DNA from: an uncultured candidate division WPS-2 bacterium
Lineage (GTDB): Bacteria; Vulcanimicrobiota; Vulcanimicrobiia; Vulcanimicrobiales; Vulcanimicrobiaceae
DNA length: 13,596 nucleotides
Direction of reading: 5' to 3'
Assembly (NCBI GenBank): GCA_937927945.1
Contig: CALEYW010000053.1
Coordinates: 1 to 13,596 of the forward strand
Numbering within the stretch: the first letter of the stretch is position 1; each line of letters starts with the position of its first letter. Below are positions 1 through 5,813 of this stretch, piece after piece. Both the position numbers and the translations under genes were made by a program. The notes beneath the pieces are model-generated. The model searched no databases. It had not been told where the DNA came from and was given only the letters and a program-made list of their open reading frames with translations.

Positions 1-19
1 CTTTTCGGTCGTTGTTCAT
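1..19 (-). CDS. Start of a further gene, truncated by the window edge
   Basis: Reading leftwards, an ATG at 19-17 is followed by codons for MNNDRK before the window ends. A strong Shine-Dalgarno GAGGAG (26-31 on the plus strand as its complement) sits 6 nt before the ATG. The gene starts 62 nt after the acetyltransferase stop on the same strand, so it probably belongs to the same transcription unit. Too little is present to say what it encodes. The start call rests on the ribosome binding site and on the way neighbouring genes are packed. Confidence 0.5.
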
Positions 20-81
20 GGATGGCTCCTCGGAAGGACGTACCACCAGTTTTCGTCAACCGTCAGATCACATCCTGACTT

Positions 82-597
82 CTACACTTGAGGCGACCAG
101 CGGCGCTCAAACGCTACGGAGTACTCCTCGCGCGGATGAAGGCATACGCCAACACGCGCGTCCAGCGGACGAACGAGGGTAAGTCCGAGCTTGCGTGTGA
201 AGCCGGGTGTGCTGTTCGCGTTCGCAACGCCGACGACGTACCCGCATCCTTCCTCTGCTGCGCTTGCGTACGTTCGGTGCCCGAGCTCGGTGAAGAGTCC
301 CTTGCCCTGATGCGCCGGATGGGTCGCCGTGTTGAACGAGAGCGCGCCCCGCTCAGGAGATCCGTCGACCTGTGCGTCGAGCCGCTGGATGACATAATGC
401 GCGGCAATCGAACCGTCGGGCGCGACGGCGTTCCAACCGATGATGTGACCGGCGGGATTGTCACGGTACTGCCAACGCAGAAGCTCGGCGGTGAAGCGTC
501 CGTCGGAGAACGTCTCGTTGAGCATCGCCGCGTAGCGCGCAAGCGAGTCGTCGTCGACTGCGACGCGCTCGAACCTGTACACGCCCTTTGCACTCAT
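82..597 (-). CDS. GNAT-fold N-acetyltransferase (171 aa)
   Basis: Probable acyl-CoA-dependent acetyltransferase, cytoplasmic, likely acetylating an amino sugar or other glycan precursor. The acetyl-CoA binding region is recognisable at about residues 89-105 (NTATHPAHQGKGLFTEL, with the Q-G-K-G loop at 97-100), followed by the later strand and helix (VGVANANSTPGFTRKLGL, about 122-139) where GNAT proteins usually carry an Asn and an aromatic residue. The start ATG overlaps the stop of the upstream GT2 gene as ATGA (4 nt), implying translational coupling. The length fits one GNAT domain. Many polysaccharide-locus relatives are, from memory, roughly twice as long, and this one stops just after FERRWS, where longer members would continue, so it may be a shortened form. 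The acceptor is unknown. Confidence 0.8.
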   Translation of the reverse strand: MSAKGVYRFERVAVDDDSLARYAAMLNETFSDGRFTAELLRWQYRDNPAGHIIGWNAVAPDGSIAAHYVIQRLDAQVDGSPERGALSFNTATHPAHQGKGLFTELGHRTYASAAEEGCGYVVGVANANSTPGFTRKLGLTLVRPLDARVGVCLHPREEYSVAFERRWSPQV

Positions 598-1628
598 CGA
601 AAGAATAACTCGCCTACCGGTGCGGCGTGGTGGCGGTCGCGACGCAGCTTTACTGTTCTAGTTGAAAATTGCACGTCATATAGCAGACCCTGCAGCGACA
701 GCTGAAAGCCGATCATGAAGAGCAGGAGTGCGAGCACAATGGTTCCGGTCGGACGCGGAATTCCGGATGACATCGAAATTACCCATTCGTGCCCACCAAA
801 GACGACCGCCGCCAGCAACAGCGGCAGCCCTAGCACCCCACACAGCGAACCGACATTAATCTCGACGATCACATAGTTGACCAGCAACCGACGAAGGAAA
901 CCGGCGACGAGCTTCGCGGGAAAGGACAGCAGCACTCGCGAGATCGAGAGTGAGCTGTGCTCGCCGGCGTAGATAGCCGGCATCTCAAGCTCGGCGATTA
1001 CCCGCCTCCGCAGGCCAAATTGACACAAGAGATCGATTTCAAAGAAATATCGATCGTCGAGCCGGTTGAAGTTCATCTGCCGCAGTGTCTCGGCTCGAAG
1101 AGCTATGAATCCGTTTGTCGGGTCCACGATCGTCCAATAGCCGCTACTGAACTTCACGAGCAACGTCAGCCCGGCATTGCCAATGAGTCGCGTCGTCGGC
1201 ATGGTCTGAAGCGTTGCGGAGTCGGCAAAGCGGTTCCCCTTCACGAGATCGATTTCGGGATATCGCTCGAGGATCTCGATCATATGTGGAACGTATGTCG
1301 TATCCATCTGATCGTCTGCGTCGATTTTCACGATGTAGCCGGCGTGGAGCTCAAGCGCCATCCTGATGCCGGTCTTCATGGCACCGCCTACGCCGCGATT
1401 CGACTCATGACGCACCAAATGCACGCGGGGATCGAGATCACGGATCATCTCTCCGCTGCTCTCGGGGCAGGCATCGTCGACAACGATGACGATGTCGGTA
1501 ACAGCGAGTGCCCGGTCCACAACGCCACGGATGCTTCGGGACGCACGATACGCCGGGATAATGGCCGCGACGATCGCCCGGCTCGTCTCAGCATCGTCGG
1601 CCTGCACGGGCAGCGATCGCGTCATCAT
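594..1628 (-). CDS. GT2 glycosyltransferase, polyprenyl-phosphate sugar transferase type (DPM1-like) with C-terminal membrane helices
   Basis: Inverting GT-A glycosyltransferase that probably moves a hexose from a nucleotide sugar to polyprenyl phosphate on the cytoplasmic face of the membrane. Visible features: N-terminal nucleotide-binding strand AAIIPAYRAS (about 21-30), VVDDAC (49-54), the metal-binding DADD at 103-106, DPTNGF (169-174) and DRYFFEIDLL (192-201), the usual order in the dolichyl-phosphate mannose synthase group. Two hydrophobic segments at about 255-277 and 297-316 anchor the C-terminus. The start is the first of two tandem ATGs; GGAGG lies 7 nt upstream. It overlaps the acetyltransferase downstream by 4 nt. 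The donor sugar cannot be read from the sequence. A role supplying lipid-linked sugar to the GT-C enzyme encoded upstream is inference from context. Confidence 0.9.
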   Translation of the reverse strand: MMTRSLPVQADDAETSRAIVAAIIPAYRASRSIRGVVDRALAVTDIVIVVDDACPESSGEMIRDLDPRVHLVRHESNRGVGGAMKTGIRMALELHAGYIVKIDADDQMDTTYVPHMIEILERYPEIDLVKGNRFADSATLQTMPTTRLIGNAGLTLLVKFSSGYWTIVDPTNGFIALRAETLRQMNFNRLDDRYFFEIDLLCQFGLRRRVIAELEMPAIYAGEHSSLSISRVLLSFPAKLVAGFLRRLLVNYVIVEINVGSLCGVLGLPLLLAAVVFGGHEWVISMSSGIPRPTGTIVLALLLFMIGFQLSLQGLLYDVQFSTRTVKLRRDRHHAAPVGELFFR

Positions 1629-1714
1629 GCGGACGCCTCCGCGACCGTTATGGAACCTTGCTCACTTACGACCCACACGACCAACCCAATACGACGCTCT
1701 CCGACGCGAAGCAT
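1625..1714 (-). CDS. Possible 29-residue micro-ORF preceding the GT2 gene
   Basis: An ATG at 1714-1712 has GAGGGG 7 nt upstream and runs 29 codons, with its TGA overlapping the GT2 start codon (ATGA). The peptide begins MLRVGERR, has a hydrophobic stretch IGLVVWVV and ends EASA. Position and ribosome binding site suggest a translated leader or a small membrane peptide coupled to the GT2. There is no recognised homologue, and short ORFs arise easily by chance, so this is a weak call. Confidence 0.25.
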   Translation of the reverse strand: MLRVGERRIGLVVWVVSEQGSITVAEASA

Positions 1715-1735
1715 CCTAGTACCCCTCGATTCCCG

Positions 1736-1815
1736 TTACAGGGCGGCGGGGATAACGCGTGCAATCGTTTTTTCCAGGCCCGATACGCCGGGATGATGAC
1801 GGCGACGGATCGCAC
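1736..1815 (-). pseudogene. Remnant of a second GT2 glycosyltransferase N-terminus, frameshifted
   Basis: On the minus strand, from a GTG at 1815, the frame reads VRSVAVIIPAYRA, the classic first strand of a GT2 glycosyltransferase. A run of six A residues follows (T6 at 1768-1773 on the plus strand). Reading one base back from this run gives KTIARVIPAAL and then a TAA at 1738-1736. The two halves together match the usual GT2 start (PAYRA-x-KTI-x-RVI). The fragment is not a copy of the intact GT2 downstream: the conserved IIPAYRA is shared but the flanking residues differ. Nothing after the stop resembles the rest of a GT2. The simplest reading is a decayed gene, with a single-base deletion in the A-run and loss of the remainder. 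It lies in the 275-nt gap between the GT-C and GT2 genes. Confidence 0.5.
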
Positions 1816-1903
1816 CCCGGAAGGGACGGCCAGGAAGGTAGGGTCATAAGCTACAGCGTCGGTGCGTTACGACGCGCCGCCCGCGACTGCCGGTTTTCGG
1901 GGT

Positions 1904-3880
1904 TCACGACCGCACGTAAAGGATGTAGCTTCCGCCGGGGACGAGCTTCTTGATGAAATGCAGCGCAGCCGCCTGTTCGTCGAGGAGCCGCTGGTCGTCG
2001 TCGGTCCAATATCTGGCCAGGCCCAAGAACGCCAGAGATCGTTCCGGCGTCTGCACGAGGATCGCTCCGATCTGCAAGCGGTCCACGTAGTCGCGCAGCT
2101 GATCACTTTCTACCGCCGTTACGAAGTCGATGTAGCGTCCCGGGCCAATCCAGTCCCCGATCCCCGTGAGTCCCTCCTCCACGAAGAACAGAAAGTACGA
2201 CGATAGGTGTAGAGCAAACACGTTCGTATTCCACTTGCCCATCGCGCGCAACGTGCTGCCGGTATACCTGATCGCAGAGATCTCGGGGGACCGCGCGAGC
2301 CACCTCTCGCGGCCCTGGTAGAAGTACCACTCGCTGCCGTTGGTTTCGTTCCAGTGAGCGATCAACCACGAGCCGCTGCCCGGCGACGGAATGGCCAAGA
2401 CGGCCATGAGCACCGCTGGGATGGCCGGCGCCCAGCAAAACGCCCGGAGCCGCGCCGCAAGGAGCACTGCGAGCGAAGCAATGACGGTCGCGAGCGCCGC
2501 GTAGAACAGCAACGAATAGCGTGCGAGGTGCGAGGTGAAGTTCCAGTAGCCGACGGCGTAGACGATGAATGCGGCGGCGACGGAGAGCGCGAGAGCGGCG
2601 CCCTTCCCGCGCTTCGCAATTGCGTATGCTAGGACGATGCCGGGGACCCCAAGGAGCAGCAGCAACCAGGTGACGCCGGGCTCACGAAAATCCCGCGCCG
2701 GCGTTTTCACGATGATGTCGAGCGGGAGACGAAGCAATCCCGGGATCGAATGGTCGACGTTCAGATCCGCCTTTATCAGCTGGAGGTCCGCTACGGTATC
2801 GAGCCGATCGGCACCGTGCAAGGCCAGGTTTAACACGGGCGCGACCGGATCGCTCGCGAGGATGAAGTTCCTCGCGTACCACGGCGAACTTAGCGCGATC
2901 AAAATCGCCACCAGGGCTAGCGTCCGTTTCGTCGACAAATTCAACACGCGCGATGCGAAAACGACGCTTAACGCCATGAGCGGTACGAGCGCGATCAGCG
3001 ACGACTTCATTCCGATCAGGAACGCCCCGCACACGATCAGATCCCGAAGGTATGGCCGGCGGCTACGCGTGACGATGAGGATCATGCAGATCATCGTCAC
3101 GAAATAGAAGTAGCCGAGCGCGACGTCGACCATGCCGATGTCGACCCAGTGCAGAAACGCCGGCGAGAGAAGCAGCGTCGCGGGCGCGATCAGCGCGGTG
3201 ATGTGGCGCATCAGCCGCGGGAATGCCCGCTCGCCGGCGGGGGGAGCGGTCAACACGAGGACGGCGCCGTAGATGCCAAAAAAGGAGAGAGCGCTCGCGA
3301 ACCACGACAGCAAGGCGCAGAAGCGCCCCAGGCCTAGTTCGTACATCCAACTGTAGAGTAAGATCCAGTTGTCCGCGTAGTACGGGAATCGCAACCACAG
3401 GTCGACAACGATCTGATGCGCCCTCGCCCATTCGAGTGCGTATGCATAGTAATATGCCGTCGCGTCCGATCCCATGTCGGGTAAGATTGCCTGGGCTGAC
3501 AGCGTGAGCGCTACGGCATAGATGGCGACCGTCGCTGGAGAAAGGGCGGCGCACCAGACGGCGAACCGGCGCGTCCAAAAGGAGCGCCGTAGCGGTGAAT
3601 CGCCGAGCGCCGCGAACGCCACGCCAGTCGCCGCGACCATACCCACGAACGTTATTGGGTAGAGCAGGTGAATGAGTCCTAGGAGGAACGTCGCTATTCC
3701 GGTAATCGCAATACCGCTGGCCGTGCCGACGACGATTTCGAGGACCGCTTCAGCGTGACTCAGCGGCGCCTCGGCCTCCGGCGTCCCCCTCGTTCGCAGC
3801 AGCGAGCCACACACGAAGAAATATGCCCAGGCGACGTGGATGACGAGCAACCCGATGATTAATTCCGTCAGGGCGAACAC
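1904..3880 (-). CDS. Polytopic GT-C/PMT_2-like membrane glycosyltransferase (658 aa)
   Basis: Integral membrane protein with about a dozen hydrophobic segments between residues 5 and 498, then a soluble tail of about 160 residues. GT-C hallmarks: after the fourth segment, a loop ILPDMGSDATAYYYA (132-146) with acidic residues D135 and D139 where GT-C enzymes hold the catalytic Asp, and SSPWYARNFILASDPVAPV (331-349), closely resembling the PW-x2-RN-x5-G-x-P-x-P signature of PMT_2-like proteins. Such enzymes take a sugar from a polyprenyl-phosphate donor and add it to a glycan or protein on the outer face of the membrane. The start is GTG with AAAGGA upstream at usual spacing. It begins 40 nt after the lipoprotein stop. 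A polymerase or ligase of the O-antigen type is an alternative, but the RN motif favours GT-C. Acceptor and sugar are unknown. Confidence 0.83.
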   Translation of the reverse strand: MFALTELIIGLLVIHVAWAYFFVCGSLLRTRGTPEAEAPLSHAEAVLEIVVGTASGIAITGIATFLLGLIHLLYPITFVGMVAATGVAFAALGDSPLRRSFWTRRFAVWCAALSPATVAIYAVALTLSAQAILPDMGSDATAYYYAYALEWARAHQIVVDLWLRFPYYADNWILLYSWMYELGLGRFCALLSWFASALSFFGIYGAVLVLTAPPAGERAFPRLMRHITALIAPATLLLSPAFLHWVDIGMVDVALGYFYFVTMICMILIVTRSRRPYLRDLIVCGAFLIGMKSSLIALVPLMALSVVFASRVLNLSTKRTLALVAILIALSSPWYARNFILASDPVAPVLNLALHGADRLDTVADLQLIKADLNVDHSIPGLLRLPLDIIVKTPARDFREPGVTWLLLLLGVPGIVLAYAIAKRGKGAALALSVAAAFIVYAVGYWNFTSHLARYSLLFYAALATVIASLAVLLAARLRAFCWAPAIPAVLMAVLAIPSPGSGSWLIAHWNETNGSEWYFYQGRERWLARSPEISAIRYTGSTLRAMGKWNTNVFALHLSSYFLFFVEEGLTGIGDWIGPGRYIDFVTAVESDQLRDYVDRLQIGAILVQTPERSLAFLGLARYWTDDDQRLLDEQAAALHFIKKLVPGGSYILYVRS

Positions 3881-3920
3881 GATCGTAGATCCTTTGAAGA
3901 CGCGGCGTTCGTCAAGCCGT

Positions 3921-4454
3921 CTAAAAAGATCGGACGGACTTCAGATAGACAGAGAGTTCGCGCGTGTCCGCGGTCCCGAGCTCCTGCTTCGGCACAAAGG
4001 TGACGGCCATGTGCATCTTCACGTCAACCGTACGGTCAGCCGCCGTCGGCTTCACGTTCACGTTTAGGGTCCTAGAGCCGATCGGTACCCTGGAGAACGT
4101 CTTCTTCTGTCCCTCAACCGTCAACGTCACTTGCTGGTTCGACGTACGAAGTTTCGGAATGTCATCCGGCGTGAACACGGTCAGGAGTAAACGGCTCGCG
4201 CCAGCAGGCACGACAACTTTGAACTCAGCATTGGGCGCCAACCAGCAACAGGGCGCGTCCTGATATATTCCCGACACGGCCGTCACTACGCCGGGAGGAT
4301 ACGTCGGAGTGAGTGTATTCGCCGCGCCATCGGATACTTTCGGCGGGCTGTAGCAGGCCGAAAGCAGGCCGCTGCACAGAGCACCCATGACAATCGCACT
4401 TCGTGATAGGTTCAAGGTCTTTGCCACCCGGTGTGGCGCATTCGATTCAATCAT
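3921..4454 (-). CDS. Lipoprotein of unknown function (177 aa)
   Basis: The N-terminus has a basic region, a hydrophobic core (about 19-30) and a lipobox LSAC with the modified Cys at residue 34, so the mature protein should be a lipid-anchored envelope protein of about 144 residues. After a Pro/Thr-rich linker the rest looks beta-rich, with alternating hydrophobic strands (FKVVVP, LLLTVFT, VTLTVEG, TLNVNVKP, VDVKMHMAVTFV), like an immunoglobulin-like or jelly-roll domain. A vicinal Cys pair (69-70) is unusual. The ATG overlaps the preceding zinc-ribbon gene by 8 nt and has AAAGGA 5 nt upstream, so the two genes are coupled. I do not recognise the family. A role in displaying, binding or exporting the glycan is inference from location only. 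Confidence 0.8.
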   Translation of the reverse strand: MIESNAPHRVAKTLNLSRSAIVMGALCSGLLSACYSPPKVSDGAANTLTPTYPPGVVTAVSGIYQDAPCCWLAPNAEFKVVVPAGASRLLLTVFTPDDIPKLRTSNQQVTLTVEGQKKTFSRVPIGSRTLNVNVKPTAADRTVDVKMHMAVTFVPKQELGTADTRELSVYLKSVRSF

Positions 4455-4761
4455 ACGTTTCCTTTGCAGTCGACCACGTTATCACGGCAAGGTACGCCAG
4501 CGGCAGCAACAGAGCTACGACGGGCGAGACGAGAGCGACGATTCCGACGACGAACGCAACCGCGAGGACCGCCGCGGGCCGAAGCGACAGCCCCTCGAGC
4601 ACCGGCCGCACTCGACTCGATTGGGGTTTTCCGCCAGGCCGATCGAGTTGCACCGTCGCCGTATCCGGCTCCGCGGCGACCGACGCAGCACCGCACTTCC
4701 AACAGAATGGTCCGCGAAGCTGCGTGCCGCACTGGACGCAGTCGATCACCGGAGAGTCCAT
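4447..4761 (-). CDS. Small zinc-ribbon membrane protein (104 aa)
   Basis: The N-terminus carries two CxxC knuckles, C8-x2-C11 and C20-x2-C23, each followed by Gly or a small residue (CVQCG, CWKCG), a zinc-ribbon arrangement. A polar linker (about 28-60) leads to two closely spaced hydrophobic segments at about 62-79 and 80-97, so the ribbon is probably cytoplasmic beneath a helical hairpin. GGAG lies 6 nt before the ATG, which fixes the start. The 3' end overlaps the lipoprotein gene by 8 nt. Proteins of this plan are widespread and mostly uncharacterised; an adaptor or regulator role for the envelope machinery is possible but unproven. Confidence 0.75.
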   Translation of the reverse strand: MDSPVIDCVQCGTQLRGPFCWKCGAASVAAEPDTATVQLDRPGGKPQSSRVRPVLEGLSLRPAAVLAVAFVVGIVALVSPVVALLLPLAYLAVITWSTAKETYD

Positions 4762-4825
4762 ACCCGCTCCATCCTTTCAGTCGCATGCGCGGCGCACCCG
4801 GCTTCATGCCCGGTCGCCCCGTCTC

Positions 4826-4831
4826 GTTATA
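4826..4831 (-). promoter_or_regulatory. Possible -10 element for the zinc-ribbon/lipoprotein pair
   Basis: The minus strand reads GATATAAC here, in an otherwise GC-rich 175-nt gap between the CmoB-like gene and the zinc-ribbon gene. TATAAC would be a fair sigma70-type -10 box. No good -35 box stands at the usual spacing, so this is tentative. If real, it would give the two small genes and those downstream a secondary promoter. Confidence 0.2.
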
Positions 4832-4888
4832 TCTACAAGATGAAGACGTTCCTTCTGCTTTGACGCGACCCTCGAGGCGGAAGACGGG

Positions 4889-4918
4889 GGCGCGGCGCTT
4901 CACGCCGAAGCGGGCGCC
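4889..4918 (-). other. GC-rich hairpin just after the CmoB-like methyltransferase
   Basis: GGCGC at 4889-4893 pairs with GCGCC at 4914-4918, and inside it GCTTC (4897-4901) pairs with GAAGC (4907-4911) around a 5-nt loop. It begins 18 nt past the stop codon at 4937. No U-run follows in the minus-strand transcript, so it is not a canonical intrinsic terminator. It could be a Rho-related pause, an mRNA 3'-end stabiliser or chance pairing in GC-rich DNA. Confidence 0.3.
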
Positions 4919-4936
4919 GGCGCTCTCTCGTCTGCG

Positions 4937-5701
4937 TCAGACGTAGGCGTGCCACACGGCGCGAGCCGTCTTCAATTTGCCGCCAGGTGGCTTGCCCGCC
5001 AGCACGTCACGCTGGTTCACGTCCCAGAGCCCGATGAACTGCGCTTGCGCAAACCCCACGCGGCGGAGCATGTCCTCCACGCATGCGAGGTTGGGGCCCC
5101 ACCAGTTGCTCTGATCTCCGTTCAGCAGCCCCGCTGGGTAGTACGCGGCGCATGGTTCGTCGACGTCGAGCATATCCACCAGCGACTCGATAACCGCCAT
5201 GCCCTTTGTCACGGAGCGGAGCTTCCGCAGGTAGTCCACCATGTCCGGGGCGTGATACAGAACACCTAAGAAGAGAGCGATGTCGTATGTTCCGTGGCGC
5301 TCCGGGTCGAGGCTTGGTACGTCGGCGTGCTGCTCCTCGACGTTCGAGCCGAGCGCCGTCTTCACGAGGCGGAAGTTCTCCAGCGCGCAATGGCCGGGCA
5401 GGTGCCAGGCGTACCAATCCGACGCAACGACGGAACGTGCACCACGTGCTTCGGCCTGGAACGAAAAATAGCCGTCGAACGCGCCGATGTCGATCACGCT
5501 CAGCCCGTCAAGCCGCTCAGGGAGCCGCAGCGCGTGCAGCTTGACCGCGGATACGTCAGCGCCCGGGGTCGTGAGGCCGCCCGCGAAATCGAAGCGGTGG
5601 AACCAAAACGGACTGGCGGCGATCGCCGAACGCAACTCCTCCACGTCCATCCCGGGTGTCGGCAGGGCGTAGCGCGCCTCGTTCTGTGCCAGAGAGATCA
5701 T
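4937..5701 (-). CDS. SAM-dependent methyltransferase, CmoB-like (DUF1698 type, 254 aa)
   Basis: Class I methyltransferase fold. Motif I is VIDIGAFDGYFSF (69-81), the acidic residue ending strand 2 is D95 in VVASDWY, and the post-motif region reads LFLGVLYHAPDMVDYLRKL (143-161) with E172 following. The N-terminal FHRFDFAGGLTTPG (34-47) and the aromatic pair before motif I resemble CmoB, the carboxymethyl-SAM tRNA enzyme, but CmoB itself is longer and this sits in a glycan locus. Related DUF1698 proteins are frequent in such loci and are assumed to methylate sugars. The ATG has GGAGA about 9 nt upstream. The gene follows the WbsX-like gene by 112 nt, with a micro-ORF between. Use of SAM or carboxy-SAM cannot be decided by eye. 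Confidence 0.85.
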   Translation of the reverse strand: MISLAQNEARYALPTPGMDVEELRSAIAASPFWFHRFDFAGGLTTPGADVSAVKLHALRLPERLDGLSVIDIGAFDGYFSFQAEARGARSVVASDWYAWHLPGHCALENFRLVKTALGSNVEEQHADVPSLDPERHGTYDIALFLGVLYHAPDMVDYLRKLRSVTKGMAVIESLVDMLDVDEPCAAYYPAGLLNGDQSNWWGPNLACVEDMLRRVGFAQAQFIGLWDVNQRDVLAGKPPGGKLKTARAVWHAYV

Positions 5702-5781
5702 TGTCTAGTCTCCATTTGGGGGTAAATCGGCGTCCGGCCGCAGCCGACACAGTAGACGTTCTGCACTTGCAGGATGAGCAA
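5698..5781 (-). CDS. Possible 27-residue micro-ORF with a CxxC knuckle
   Basis: A TTG at 5781-5779 has GGAGG 8 nt upstream. The frame runs 27 codons and ends with a TGA that overlaps the methyltransferase ATG (ATGA). The peptide contains NVYCVGCGRTPIYP, a single CxxC-G knuckle like half of a zinc ribbon. Third positions are mostly G or C, as in the surrounding genes. The frame also stays open further upstream inside the WbsX-like gene, so it could be the tail of a lost gene rather than a functional peptide. Confidence is low because of size and the TTG start. Confidence 0.3.
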   Translation of the reverse strand: MLILQVQNVYCVGCGRTPIYPQMETRQ

Positions 5782-5813
5782 CCTTTCCGCCTCCGTTACT
5801 CCGACGGGGGCTG

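Noticed and set aside
62..79. GTCAG/CTGAC hairpin just past the acetyltransferase stop
   Set aside because: Only 5 bp, no U-run after it, and the next gene starts on the same strand with a strong ribosome site, so a terminator is unlikely.
957..1796. 279-codon plus-strand frame opposite the GT2 gene
   Set aside because: Covers the antisense of DADD and DPTNGF motifs and runs into the intergenic gap; no domain seen.
4387..4946. Several overlapping plus-strand frames over the zinc-ribbon gene and gap
   Set aside because: Arg/Pro/Ser-rich shadows without ribosome sites; the minus-strand CxxC gene with GGAG is better supported.
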